This document shows, piece after piece, positions 1 through 8,868 of a stretch of DNA of 64,000 nucleotides (position 1 is the first letter of the stretch; each line of letters begins with the position of its first letter). The DNA comes from Mucilaginibacter sp. (GTDB taxonomy: Bacteria > Bacteroidota > Bacteroidia > Sphingobacteriales > Sphingobacteriaceae): contig JAQBOV010000029.1 of the NCBI GenBank assembly GCA_028287895.1, positions 1 through 64,000 on the forward strand, written 5' to 3'. Position numbers and translations under genes: made by a program. Under the pieces are notes generated by a model. That model did not search any database and was not told the origin of the DNA. It saw nothing but the letters and a program-made list of their open reading frames with translations.

Positions 1-59
1 TCATTAATTGTATGCCGCGCTGTAACGGTGTTCTGATTTTATATTCTGGGATTTTATCC

Positions 60-793
60 ATGCTCATTTTCAGTTCTGCAGAGAGCATATTCCGGATTTG
101 GTCAGCCTGGAATTTCATAACTTCCAAGAACCAAAGCGCGTATCCTTCGGGGTTACTTCCCATCCATTCACTCGTATAAGTATGGTATTGCGGATGGCGG
201 TCATCGGTAATCTTGATCGCATGCATTGCATATTTTTCAGGGACGCCGAGCCTAACAAATTGCATATAGTTATCAGGGACTGCAGGTACAATATCAAGAT
301 GAAAGCAAAATATAAGATTAAAACCCGGCATGAACGGTTCAATGCGGCGTGGGAGGCGAAAGGATTTGTATACTTCGACCTAGAGGAAGAAGAATCTGCA
401 GGTGCTAGGAAGTTTGTTGCTCTGCTCGGACCTATCGTAAGAGCACTGGTTGATGGGGAAATTATCTGGATCGATGAACTTGATGCCCGTTTGCACACTA
501 TGCTGGTAAATTTGCTTGTTTTAATGATCAATTCTCCGAAATATAATCAACGCGGCGCGCAGGCGGTGATCACCACGCATAATGTCCAATTGTTTAAAAA
601 ATTAAGGCGGGATCAGATGTTTTTGCTAGAAAAAAATAAATATGGTATTTCTGCGATGTCAAGTGTCTACACCGGCAAGCCACATATCCGCGGCGACGCG
701 ATCTTAGACAAGGAATATTTGAACGCGCAGCTTGGGGGAGTTCCCAGCATTAGCGAGCAATTGTTCATCGACTTTAATAAAGATCCTGAATAA
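60..793 (+). pseudogene. Decayed AAA/ABC-type ATPase (abortive-infection-like), 5' part lost
   Basis: The last ~130 codons read as the C-terminal half of an AAA_21-type ATP-binding protein: an ESAG signature-like motif, a Walker B-like IIWIDELDARLH, and an H-loop TTHN, followed by the RRDQ..LLEK segment usual in this family. The upstream part does not form an intact N-terminal half. A possible original start is the ATG at 60 (MLIFSSAES, compare the family's usual MLI.FS.EN opening), but the frame breaks, no Walker A GxxxxGKS is present, and the reading frame of the C-terminal half has a stop at 23. The full family is normally over 350 residues, so most of the middle is deleted. Such ATPases are often phage-defence components. 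The 231-residue ORF from the TTG at 98 might still be translated but could not be a working ATPase. Confidence 0.6.
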
Positions 794-1083
794 AAAGAAG
801 TTATCCTCTTCAGTCCGACTTGCTAAAAAAAAGTTCATCTTTTAACTATTTTGTTAACGTTCGTTTGAAGTTCGAAATCGTTTGATTATCTTTGAAATGG
901 GATAACCGAACGTTCTTAAATTGCATCAAATCGTGTCAATATAACTGTGCCCAAAGTGGTGCCCTGTTTTGATGAAAAAATGATAAAAAGTGCGTTTAAA
1001 GCGCCTAATGGCATATAAAACAACTCGTTGAAGGATCACAAATTATCCCAGCGGGATCACAGACCAAAGCATCAAATCCGTTT

Positions 1084-1116
1084 AAAAGCCTGCAAATCAG
1101 ACGATTGCAGGCTTTT
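1084..1116. terminator. Perfect 12-bp hairpin with T run
   Basis: AAAAGCCTGCAA and TTGCAGGCTTTT pair over 12 bases around a 9-base loop, followed by TATTTTT. The A-run on the left makes it possibly bidirectional. No intact gene ends just upstream on the plus strand, so it may be the native terminator of whatever lay beside the tRNA-tail-like sequence. Confidence 0.65.
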
Positions 1117-1319
1117 TATTTTTCAGAGAAATCCAAAACTACTCACCGAATCACCCGGACATTCGCAAAGACTGTTAACACCCGGCTTACACCGCATCCT
1201 GTCAGGTGATACAGCAACACAGGGTGAAACAACATCTCAGCAAAAAACATAAAGAGTCGGTAAGGCCGGTCCGGAGCAAAGCAGTAGACGCAATGCCCGG
1301 GATATGCTGACAAAAAAAA

Positions 1320-1351
1320 TTTGCAAACAAAATGGGAATGTCCTACCTTTA
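1320..1351 (+). promoter_or_regulatory. Candidate Bacteroidetes promoter for the 1367 gene
   Basis: TTTG at 1319-1322 and TACCTTTA at 1344-1351 match the phylum's -33 TTG and -7 TAnnTTTG boxes except for the last base, with about 20 bases between them. The leader to the ATG at 1367 would be short. An AAAGG lies before the start. Confidence 0.4.
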
Positions 1352-1366
1352 TACTAACAAAGGCAC

Positions 1367-1555
1367 ATGACCAACGTAAAGTTAACATCCAAAGGACAAG
1401 CATTCCTGGCAAAGGCATCTTCTTCCATGGCGCTGGCAAAGAAAATTGCGAGCAAAGGAAGTGGCCTGCTTTCTAAAGAAGGCATCGTGGTGGAGGTCGG
1501 CGGAAAATCTGTTTCTGCAAGAAGCTTCGCCAATAAGAACTTCCAGGTTAAATGA
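1367..1555 (+). CDS. Small hypothetical protein (62 aa)
   Basis: A short basic, Ala/Ser/Lys-rich protein. It has no signal peptide or membrane segment, and I do not recognise a family. It is supported as a real gene by the promoter-like boxes, the AAAGG ribosome site, and a 4-base ATGA overlap with the next gene, which suggests translational coupling. The repeated K..SKG pattern could fit a small nucleic-acid-binding or accessory protein, but that is only a guess. Confidence 0.55.
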   Translation: MTNVKLTSKGQAFLAKASSSMALAKKIASKGSGLLSKEGIVVEVGGKSVSARSFANKNFQVK

Positions 1556-2340
1556 ATATCGCGCTCAGCGCAGTAATTATTTCCATTCTGCTCATTCCGC
1601 CGATTATTTTTTATTTATCCTTTTACCTAGGGAAATACCCGCGTGCCATACCAAAGTTCACATTGTTTGAAGGCATTTTGGGGGCTGCGGTCTTTTCATT
1701 ATTTGTTCATGCCCTTGCAACTCATTATTTTATCAGCAGTGAGATCCGCTATGATATCCTTATCAAATTGTTGGGCGGTGAGCTTAAGGATTTGGAGAAA
1801 AAAGTGCCGGACAATGAGTTCCAGGCCGCCTTGTCTGATTTTGCCCTGTATAACCTTTGCCTGAACGCGGCTATGGTCGTCCTGGGCCGGTGCTTTCGGC
1901 AAATCCTGTTATGGACAGGCTGGCATGCCAAATATCCCGTGCTTAATCTTTATAATAAGTGGTGGTACCTGTTTAACGGCTTTTATAACGGGATAAAAGA
2001 TCCGGATCTGATTTTTATTGATCTTGTGGTAGATACGAATGAAAGCACGGTTATCTATTCGGGTTATCTGGCAAATTTTGATTTTACAAACGGCGAACTC
2101 GAAAGGGTCTACCTGCAGGACACGCTCAAACGGGAATTTATCGGTACCGGAAAGACCGGTCAAGACGCTAACGAGGTTAACACTACCGAACCCTATGCCA
2201 TTCCCGGTGATATCTTTAGCATCGCCTACAAAAACATCCTGAACATCAATATTCACTTTATCTCTTTTGATAACTCACTGGAGGAGATCGAGCAGCTGCC
2301 GGACGCAACCACTGAAGATACTCCCGGAACAGGAGCATAA
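1552..2340 (+). CDS. Membrane protein of unknown function, DUF6338-like
   Basis: 262 residues. Hydrophobic segments lie near residues 1-25 and 38-58, with a third weaker one near 95-115. A soluble C-terminal half follows, with the pattern FIDLVVDTNES..IYSGYLANFDF...ELERVYLQ and a late PGDIFSIAYKNI. This resembles the DUF6338 type of inner-membrane protein, whose function is unknown. It overlaps the upstream 62-residue gene by ATGA, so the two form a cassette. The cassette lies between two tRNA-tail-like sequences in a region with remnants on both sides, which suggests an accessory origin. The DUF assignment rests on pattern resemblance only. Confidence 0.7.
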   Translation: MNIALSAVIISILLIPPIIFYLSFYLGKYPRAIPKFTLFEGILGAAVFSLFVHALATHYFISSEIRYDILIKLLGGELKDLEKKVPDNEFQAALSDFALYNLCLNAAMVVLGRCFRQILLWTGWHAKYPVLNLYNKWWYLFNGFYNGIKDPDLIFIDLVVDTNESTVIYSGYLANFDFTNGELERVYLQDTLKREFIGTGKTGQDANEVNTTEPYAIPGDIFSIAYKNILNINIHFISFDNSLEEIEQLPDATTEDTPGTGA

Positions 2341-2689
2341 ATAAACCTACCCAGCTGGAAACAAAGTTGCCCGCAATGGCGATCACAGGCAACTAATGGC
2401 ATAAATTCATATAGGAACTGGCTATTTCTTTGGCATAAAGCTACGGAGGGCATTATATGGATAGGTTGCTGTCCCGACCTATATAAAAAACAGTTTAAAT
2501 ATTTTGAAAGCCCGTTAAAAAATTCAATTATATTATAGCATTTGTAGCTAAAACGTACATAAAAAGATGGTAAGTAGAAAAGCAAAACCATTCCAGATAC
2601 TATTTAAATGCTGATTTTCGGACTAGGTTCGAATGCCAGCGGATCACGAAAGGCGCACTAAGGTGCGCCTTTTCGCGTTAAATCACGTT
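2341..2689. other. Intergenic stretch, tRNA-tail-like sequence
   Basis: No gene is supported. At 2624-2649 the sequence AGGTTCGAATGCCAGCGG followed by ATCACGA resembles a T-loop and acceptor end, and shares CCAGCGG(G)ATCAC with the sequence at 1047. No complete tRNA can be folded around it. A hairpin follows at 2649-2672. Confidence 0.45.
2649..2672. terminator. 10-bp hairpin, terminator-like
   Basis: AAAGGCGCAC and GTGCGCCTTT pair perfectly around a 4-base loop and continue into TTTCGCG. It lies between the tRNA-tail-like sequence and the frameshifted gene that ends at 2690, so it could serve either direction. Confidence 0.55.
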
Positions 2690-2923
2690 CTACACGTATA
2701 AAATAGCAAATAAGGGATCAGTCCGCTCAAGCAATGAAATCATCTGAAACCTCCAAATCTTCATAGAGTCCGTTCGTCTGGCAAGCCTCCCACCTAGCGC
2801 ACTAACAACGGTAAGCCTGCCACGTGGACCATTTGCCAAGGCATCCTTAACAATCGTCAGGGATAATTTTGGTTGCACGCCTGGTAATCCAGCAGGAAAA
2901 TCAAAAGGCATACGCTTTTTCAT
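2690..2923 (-). pseudogene. Frameshifted remnant of a GVQPKLSL-type small protein
   Basis: The N-terminus MPFDFPAGLPGVQPKLSL matches a family of about 100-120-residue proteins opening with PAG..G.QPKL, a motif shared with HipA-like N-terminal segments. After roughly 25 residues the frame loses the pattern. A second frame on the same strand then reads RWEACQTNGLYEDLEVSDDF before a TGA, which fits the expected RWe.CEDL continuation. So a frameshift and at least one stop are visible. The 77-residue ORF as tracked is therefore probably not functional. Family function is unknown to me. Confidence 0.45.
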
Positions 2924-3170
2924 GGTTCAAGAATTAACGCTATTCTCCAATTCAGGCCATTTTAGAGGCATACTGCGGCAATATTTCACTCGCTGTCAGG
3001 TATTCAAACTGCATGAAAAGCTCTTTGTTTTTCATGCAGGTAAGCTATATTGCATATTTATTGGTAACCCGCAGGAAAAAAAATGATTTAATTTTGAGAT
3101 AGTTAAATAATTTGATCAAAACAATTAGGGCTTACGATCTTTAATTATATAACAACAAAATCATTTACCT

Positions 3171-4073
3171 GTGTTACCCATCAAACCACACCTCTGGTTC
3201 GACCAGGAAGCAAAACAAGCAGCTGAATTCTATGCAACCTTGATGCCTGACTCGGCTATCAATTATGTCAATCATTTTCCAATGCCTGGCGGCGAATGCC
3301 AAATAGTCGAATTTACCGTTGCCGGCCAGCCGTTCCTTGGTATCAGCGCCGGGCACAAGCTTGGGATCAATCCATCCATTTCCTTCATGATCAACTTCGA
3401 CCCCTCGCGTGACCCGGATGCCGCCAAGCACATCGACGAGGTTTGGAGCAAGCTGATCGGCAACGGAAAAGTACTGATGCCGCTGGATAGCTATCCTTTT
3501 AGTGAACGCTATGGCTGGGTAGCCGATAAATACGGAGTATCCTGGCAACTCATCCTGACTAACCACTCCGCTGAGGAAAGGCCCGTGATCGTTCCGTCGC
3601 TACTGTTCACCGAACCGGTGGCGGGTAAAGCCGATGAAGCCATCGGCTTTTATTGCTCGGTATTTAAAGACAGCAAACGCGGCAGCACCACCCAACGCCC
3701 GCAAGATATGGGGCCGGATAAAGCGGGCACACTTATGTTCGCTGATTTTTACATCGATAAAACCTGGCTGGCCGCTATAGATAGCGCGTATCCGCATGGG
3801 TTCGGTTTTAACGACGCGGTGTCGCTATTGATCCCATGTGAAACCCAGGAAGAAATCGACTACCACTGGTCGGCACTTTCGGCTGATGGCCAACCTGGCC
3901 AATGCGGCTGGCTGAAGGACAAATACGGTGTATCCTGGCAGGTGGCTTCCACCGTCATGTTAGATGCGCTCAAGAATGGCAGCCCTGAACAGATTGTGCG
4001 CGTTACGCAAGTTTTTATGACAATGAAGAAAGTTGACATCGAAACCCTGCATCGGGCTTATGATGGTGAGTGA
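3171..4073 (+). CDS. Tandem VOC-superfamily protein (PhnB-like, 3-dmu-9_3-mt domains)
   Basis: 300 residues made of two glyoxalase/bleomycin-type repeats, about residues 3-140 and 148-275. Each opens with a LWFD..AKQAAEFY- or LLFTEPVAGKADEAIGFY-like strand-helix and ends in DKYGVSWQ, the usual end of the PhnB/3-demethylubiquinone-methyltransferase-like VOC domain. Such proteins are cytoplasmic, and most are uncharacterised; the specific substrate cannot be inferred. The start is the GTG at 3171, giving MLPIKPHLWFD. It stands alone, with no clear partner on either side. Confidence 0.85.
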   Translation: MLPIKPHLWFDQEAKQAAEFYATLMPDSAINYVNHFPMPGGECQIVEFTVAGQPFLGISAGHKLGINPSISFMINFDPSRDPDAAKHIDEVWSKLIGNGKVLMPLDSYPFSERYGWVADKYGVSWQLILTNHSAEERPVIVPSLLFTEPVAGKADEAIGFYCSVFKDSKRGSTTQRPQDMGPDKAGTLMFADFYIDKTWLAAIDSAYPHGFGFNDAVSLLIPCETQEEIDYHWSALSADGQPGQCGWLKDKYGVSWQVASTVMLDALKNGSPEQIVRVTQVFMTMKKVDIETLHRAYDGE

Positions 4074-4416
4074 TCAATTAATTTTAATTAGTGACGATTT
4101 ATGACCGTTTTCTTTTTACATCGTGACTGCTTATAATAATCCATTTTCAATTAAGCATCTCAATTGTAACTATGCTGTTTACTAGCCACCTGTCATTAGA
4201 CATCCCGTTGCTTCCTGTTTATTTACTACATAAGCAAGTACGGTCTGCTCGTTATAAAAAAATTTGCCAGGTCTCGAAAAACCTTTAATGTATAAAAACG
4301 TTAAATCTTTATTGCTTATATTAGCATAAACACATTTTTAGTACTATTTGTCTTACGGTTTATGATCAATAAGTGAGCATTATTAAAATTGTGCTCAAAT
4401 TAAAAGGAAATTCACC
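4074..4416. other. AT-rich intergenic stretch
   Basis: No gene, RNA or strong hairpin is seen in these 343 bases. They probably carry the promoter of the MEDS gene; an AAAAGGAAA ribosome site lies just before its GTG. Confidence 0.4.
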
Positions 4417-5052
4417 GTGGAAAAACCTAAAAATAACGACTGGCAAACTTCCGATCCCCATGTTTTTTGGGGCGAGATAGCTCCTACAGATCATATCCTT
4501 CAGATCTATGAAAATGATGATACTTTTTTGGACCTGCTAAAACACTTTGTTATAAGCGGGATTAAATCCAATGAATCGGTTGTCATCATTGCGACAAATG
4601 CACACATCCAGCATTTAACTGAACGGGTCAAAAAAGACGGATATGATGTTGCGTCCTGTATCGCCTCGGATCACCTCATATTACTCGAGGCAGAAGAAAC
4701 TTTGTCTAAATTTATGGTTAATGATTGGCCCGATGCCGTGCTTTTCCATCAAACCATTAACGATATAGTCAAGCGTGTCAAAGCAAAAAATCGCCGTCTC
4801 CGCGCTTTTGGGGAAATGGTCGCGCTTTTGTGGGCTCAGGGGCACAACGGGGCCACGGTCCGTTTAGAAGATTTATGGAACAGGTTTTGTGAAACCGAAG
4901 CTTTTTGTTTGTTTTGTGCTTACCCGAAGTCGGGCTTTACACAGGATGTCAGTGCTTCCATGCACAATATTTGCTGCGCGCATTCTAAGATGATTTCAGG
5001 TAGCCATGCCTTAAAGGATAAGATCTTTTATAAAACAGTTGTGGGATTTTAG
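4417..5052 (+). CDS. MEDS-domain sensory protein
   Basis: 211 residues forming one MEDS domain (methanogen/methylotroph DcmR sensory type). The sequence shows HILQIYENDDTFLDLLKHF, then VVIIAT, then the diagnostic RLRAFGEMVALLWAQG, LEDLWN and LFCAYP. The family takes part in signalling, often next to histidine kinases or regulators of hydrocarbon or redox response, but this copy has no attached output domain. The GTG start at 4417 is preceded by AAAAGGAAA. It converges with the aldolase gene across two hairpins at 5113-5166. Several Cys near the C-terminus (CLFCAYP, CCAH) might bind metal or sense redox; that part is speculation. Confidence 0.85.
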   Translation: MEKPKNNDWQTSDPHVFWGEIAPTDHILQIYENDDTFLDLLKHFVISGIKSNESVVIIATNAHIQHLTERVKKDGYDVASCIASDHLILLEAEETLSKFMVNDWPDAVLFHQTINDIVKRVKAKNRRLRAFGEMVALLWAQGHNGATVRLEDLWNRFCETEAFCLFCAYPKSGFTQDVSASMHNICCAHSKMISGSHALKDKIFYKTVVGF

Positions 5053-5112
5053 ATAGTTGACTTACCTGAACTAAAATCTTTTGAAGTTTAAAGTCAAAAG
5101 GCGCATTTTCTA

Positions 5113-5138
5113 TTTGTGCGCCCGGCACGGCGCACAAA
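5113..5138. terminator. GC-rich 9-bp hairpin downstream of the MEDS gene
   Basis: TTTGTGCGC and GCGCACAAA pair perfectly around an 8-base loop. It is not followed by a T-run on the plus strand, so it may be a stabilising 3' hairpin or part of a double terminator with the next hairpin. Confidence 0.45.
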
Positions 5139-5144
5139 ATAAAA

Positions 5145-5166
5145 AAAGCACCCTTGCGGGTGCTTT
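5145..5166 (-). terminator. Rho-independent terminator of the sugar locus
   Basis: On the minus strand AAAGCACCC, GCAA loop and GGGTGCTTT are followed by TTTTATTTTG, a canonical intrinsic terminator about 115 bases after the aldolase stop. It probably ends the long minus-strand transcript. Confidence 0.8.
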
Positions 5167-5282
5167 CATCAACTAAACCACTATTACTAGATCTCACTTA
5201 GTATCAGTATCCTCTCATGGCCACGCTTTGCGATTTGTAGGCACGTAAACTTGGCAACAAAACAATAAACAGTCAAATGGCT

Positions 5283-5987
5283 TTAAATAATTTGTACTTT
5301 CTTAATACCTTTATGCGAAGCGATTAATTCCGGTAATGACCGAATAGAACGCAGTAACTTGGCCGTATTTATCGATAAGAGCTCATATTGTTTATTTATT
5401 AGTATTTCTTTACTGATTAATTTGCTGCCTGCCCCTAAAACAGATGTTCCGGATTTAAACCAATTAAGCATGCTTTCATCGTCTAATTCCACTCCCCCGG
5501 TTGCCATAAATAATAGACCTGGAAACAATTCGATAATGGAAGAAATGAAGCCAGATGTTAAAACATTTGCCGGAAAAACCTTGACAAGTAATGCACCATA
5601 TCTTTGCGCTAAATCAATTTCTGTAGGTGTCATACAACCAGGGATCCACAAGGTGCCGGTCTCATTTGCAAATTGGGCAACTTCAATGTTTACAATCGGA
5701 GAAACAATAAAATTCGCACCGCTTTCGATAAAGGCCTTTGCATCTTCCTTTGTTTTTATAGTGCCTATTCCAAGCTGAAGGTCAGGCATTTCTGTTTCCT
5801 TTACTCTTAATAGGTACTTAAAGTTATCCAGGGCTGGCTCCCCGCGATTGGTATATTCAACTATCCGGGCTCCGCCTTTATAAAGTGCTCTTAGAATATT
5901 TAAGCTTTCTTTAGCGCTATTTAAATAATATAAGGGCAATAATTGCTGTTTTAATATAATCTTTAAAACATTCCTTTTATTTTGCAT
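5283..5987 (-). CDS. KDPG/KDPGal-type aldolase
   Basis: 234 residues of the class I KDPG aldolase family, which splits 2-keto-3-deoxy-6-phospho-gluconate or -galactonate into pyruvate and glyceraldehyde-3-phosphate in the cytoplasm. The catalytic Glu is in EYTNRG (about residue 44) and the Schiff-base Lys in LVKVFPAN (about residue 136). GIGTI, IPGCMTPTE and ATGGV are also present. Length is slightly over the usual ~210 owing to both termini. It overlaps the kinase gene by 11 bases, and the two genes supply consecutive steps. Whether it acts on the gluconate or galactonate epimer cannot be told from sequence; the locus context favours galactonate. Confidence 0.9.
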   Translation of the reverse strand: MQNKRNVLKIILKQQLLPLYYLNSAKESLNILRALYKGGARIVEYTNRGEPALDNFKYLLRVKETEMPDLQLGIGTIKTKEDAKAFIESGANFIVSPIVNIEVAQFANETGTLWIPGCMTPTEIDLAQRYGALLVKVFPANVLTSGFISSIIELFPGLLFMATGGVELDDESMLNWFKSGTSVLGAGSKLISKEILINKQYELLSINTAKLLRSIRSLPELIASHKGIKKVQII

Positions 5988-7002
5988 TTTTAAACATCAT
6001 TTTTTTAATTTCAGGAACAGTTCGATTTGTTGCATCGCTTTCAATAAATAATTTACTAAAAGCTGCAGCCGTGGCAAATTCAAGGATATCTTTTAAAGGC
6101 ATCCTCTGATAATATCCATAAATTAATCCGGCCATATAACAATCACCGCTTCCTACCCTATTTATTGTTTTGTCGGAAAAATATTCCATGGAGTAGTTAA
6201 ATTGCCTAGCACTGTACAGCGTTGAATAATAGTTTATTCCATCTAAATGGTCAAACCGGAAAGTGTTCGCTACCGCTTTACATTTTGGAAACAAATGACA
6301 AATTGACTCAGAGGTTAATCTCGCATGTGTTAATAAACTATTTTTGTTATCTCCGGAAATAAGAGCTTCGTTTAGGTCAATAGCTAACATGGCATTTGCC
6401 GCCCAAATATTCCCCATAATCAAATCACAATATTTTACCAGTTCCGGCATCACCTCGGCAGGTCCTTTTCCATATTTCCAAAGCTTGGCCCTGTAATTCA
6501 GATCTATTGAAATATAGATGCCTTTTTTTGATGCCATCTGCAACGCCTCCAGACAAACATCCGCTATCTTCTGGTTTAATGCCGGACAGATAGCGCTGAA
6601 GTGAAACCAGCAAACGCCATCGAATATTTTGTCCCAATTAACATCTCCTATTGCCAGATCACTAAAAGCTGAATTTTCCCGATCATAAATTACTGCTGTA
6701 TGATTTATCTGATGGCCTTGCCGAAGGTAATAAAGGCCTAATCGTTCCCCATTAAAGATAATTCCGTCCGTATTTACATTTTTCTGCCGTTTTAGAAAAT
6801 TAACTATTTGTCTTGAAAAATAGTTGTCAGGCAGTGCCGTTATAAAGGAGGAGTCAAGTCCCCACAATGCCAGTGCCGATGCCACATTTAGCTCCGCCCC
6901 GCCAATAAAAAACTCCAGTTTATTTTCCTTTAAATAGTTTTCTTCAAGGTCAGGGCATATCCTTAATAACAACTCGCCAAAAGATAATATCTTACCCTCC
7001 AT
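5977..7002 (-). CDS. PfkB-family 2-keto-3-deoxy sugar-acid kinase
   Basis: 341 residues, ribokinase/PfkB fold. It opens with ILSFGELLLRI and FIGGAELNVASALALWG, the usual KDG kinase N-terminus, and carries the C-terminal signature NRVGSGDCYMAGL with catalytic Asp near residue 287 (GSGD in place of the commoner GAGD). It would phosphorylate a 2-keto-3-deoxy aldonate at the 6-OH, feeding the overlapping aldolase. A longer-than-usual middle (about 190-260) is poorly conserved. It sits second to last in the locus, 157 bases after the transporter stop. Confidence 0.88.
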   Translation of the reverse strand: MEGKILSFGELLLRICPDLEENYLKENKLEFFIGGAELNVASALALWGLDSSFITALPDNYFSRQIVNFLKRQKNVNTDGIIFNGERLGLYYLRQGHQINHTAVIYDRENSAFSDLAIGDVNWDKIFDGVCWFHFSAICPALNQKIADVCLEALQMASKKGIYISIDLNYRAKLWKYGKGPAEVMPELVKYCDLIMGNIWAANAMLAIDLNEALISGDNKNSLLTHARLTSESICHLFPKCKAVANTFRFDHLDGINYYSTLYSARQFNYSMEYFSDKTINRVGSGDCYMAGLIYGYYQRMPLKDILEFATAAAFSKLFIESDATNRTVPEIKKMMFKNAK

Positions 7003-7158
7003 AATATCCTAATTCTTTTAAATCTTAATTTGCAATCAATTCAATATTCTTATCCTGGATGGATAAACAGTCATTAGTGTTATAACCATTTTTATTTTTT
7101 AAATCAAGGGAAGTCAATCAGCGATTACCGTCCCTTTATTGAAATATATTGGATTTTT

Positions 7159-8862
7159 TTACCAAAATTTAATATAAAGAGCAGTTAAAAGACACATGAT
7201 AATTCCTATTAAGATCCGGGAAGAGTTAGAAATACGAAACATATCCGATGTAACAACGATTTTGTTATTCTTATCCTCCTTATTAGGAAACAACAGGCTT
7301 AGGGTAACCATGAATACTATGGTAAAAACGAAGACCCAACCCATACTTACCAAAAATGGAATAATAAACACGCCAGCATGGTCGGGATAAGCAGTATACC
7401 AGAAAGTTTCCGTACCCAAAAATCCAACAAGCCATTTATCAAAAATAACAGATAAGGCGAGTGAACCCAGAACTCCGGATAATGCGGCAAATGAAGTTGT
7501 TCTCTTCCAGAAAAACCCTAACAGAAAAACGGCTAAGATGCCCGGGGAAACAAAGCCGGTATATTTTTGGATAAATTCAAATCCGCCTTTTTGTCCTATT
7601 CCGATGGAATCATTCCAGTTTACAAAAATGGCAATTGCAATGGCTAGAATTATTGTTAAGCGGCCTATCCAAATTATTTTTTTTTCACTTGCATCCCTGC
7701 CGAGATATTTTTTATAAATATCTAATGTAAATATCGTAGCTATACTATTAGCTTTCCCGGCCAGCGAAGCAACAATGGCAGCCGTAAGAGCCGCCAGACT
7801 TAGCCCTTTTAAACCGACAGGCAAAAAATCTAAAATAGCAGCATATGCATTATCTTCTCTAAACACTCCTTTTGTAAGCATTTGCTGATGCAACCCGCCT
7901 TTTTGATATAATACATAAGCGGCAATTCCAGGTAAAACAACAATTACAGGCATGAATAATTTTAAAAATGCAGAGAAAAGAATTCCTGTGCGGGCAGTAT
8001 GCAGGTTTGCCCCTAAGGCCCTCTGTGTAATGTACTGGTTGCATCCCCAATAGTTTAAATTGGCAACCCACATACCGCATGCAAGCATGGCAAGTCCGGG
8101 CAGGCTTACATATCTGCTGATTTCTGCAGTACCGGAGTTTACAGACGGTTTCTTAAAAATCATTTTAAAATGTTCAGGAGCCTCAGTCAGTAACCTGTTA
8201 AATCCATTAATGGCACTAGTCCCGGTCCCAAATTTTTGAGAAACCAGCGTCAGGGCTAAATAGGTAGTTGCCAGACCGCCGACGATCAGAAAGAACACTT
8301 GAATTACATCGGTATAACCGATTACCTTCATTCCCCCGATAGTAATGATCAAAGCGGCTACAGCAAGAGAAACCATAACTACATGAAAATATCCGTCCCC
8401 TACCAGGTTACTCAGTGCTATCGTGCCCAAAAAGAGTATAGAAGTTAGATTAACAAATACATACAGAAATAACCAAAAAACAGCCATTAACATCCCTACT
8501 GTCTCATTATATCGTTTTTGAAGAAACTGAGGCATTGTATATATTTCATTTTTTAAAAAAATCGGGATAAAGAAAACAGCAACTATAATTAATCCAACGG
8601 CCCCGGTCCATTCATATACAGAGATAGCCAAGCCTAAACGAAAGCCGTTTCCGGACATCCCTACAAATTGTTCTGCGGAAATATTGGAGGCTATAATCGA
8701 AGCGCCTATAGCCCACCAGGTAAGGGACCCTTCCGCCAGGAAAAAGTCTGCCGACTTTTCGTTCTTCTTTTTCTTCTTAAATATATAATAACCATAAAAC
8801 GCAACCAACAGAAAGTAACAAACAAAGACGAGATAATCAGGTAATTTAAGACTGGAAGCCAT
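7159..8862 (-). CDS. Sodium/solute symporter (SSS family), sugar type
   Basis: 567 residues with about 14 hydrophobic segments and the SSS hallmarks: DFFLAEGSLTWWAIGASIIASNISAEQFVGMSG near the N-terminus and the GGMKVIGYTDVIQV region. This resembles the SGLT-like sodium:glucose/galactose branch, so it would bring a monosaccharide or sugar acid across the inner membrane with sodium. It lies six bases downstream of the lactonase stop, inside the sugar locus, and is the only inner-membrane importer there. Exact substrate unknown. Confidence 0.9.
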   Translation of the reverse strand: MASSLKLPDYLVFVCYFLLVAFYGYYIFKKKKKNEKSADFFLAEGSLTWWAIGASIIASNISAEQFVGMSGNGFRLGLAISVYEWTGAVGLIIVAVFFIPIFLKNEIYTMPQFLQKRYNETVGMLMAVFWLFLYVFVNLTSILFLGTIALSNLVGDGYFHVVMVSLAVAALIITIGGMKVIGYTDVIQVFFLIVGGLATTYLALTLVSQKFGTGTSAINGFNRLLTEAPEHFKMIFKKPSVNSGTAEISRYVSLPGLAMLACGMWVANLNYWGCNQYITQRALGANLHTARTGILFSAFLKLFMPVIVVLPGIAAYVLYQKGGLHQQMLTKGVFREDNAYAAILDFLPVGLKGLSLAALTAAIVASLAGKANSIATIFTLDIYKKYLGRDASEKKIIWIGRLTIILAIAIAIFVNWNDSIGIGQKGGFEFIQKYTGFVSPGILAVFLLGFFWKRTTSFAALSGVLGSLALSVIFDKWLVGFLGTETFWYTAYPDHAGVFIIPFLVSMGWVFVFTIVFMVTLSLLFPNKEDKNNKIVVTSDMFRISNSSRILIGIIMCLLTALYIKFW

Positions 8863-8868
8863 TTTATT

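Larger units (their letters stand above)
794..1366. other. Intergenic stretch with a tRNA-tail-like sequence and a hairpin
   Basis: No convincing gene is seen in these 573 bases. They hold CCCAGCGGGATCACA at 1047-1061, which resembles a tRNA T-arm/acceptor 3' end, and the hairpin at 1084-1116. No 5' half of a tRNA is found upstream. The small ORFs here (1028-1252 plus and 1143-1439 minus) have no recognisable content. Confidence 0.5.

Noticed and set aside
115-531. 138-residue minus ORF opposite the ATPase remnant
   Set aside because: It is the antisense shadow of the ATPase C-terminal frame, and has no recognisable domain.
985-1061. A complete tRNA ending at 1061
   Set aside because: No 5' acceptor strand pairing with GGATCAC and no D or anticodon arm can be found upstream.
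1028-1252. 74-residue plus ORF
   Set aside because: It spans the tRNA-tail-like sequence and the terminator hairpin and has low-complexity composition.
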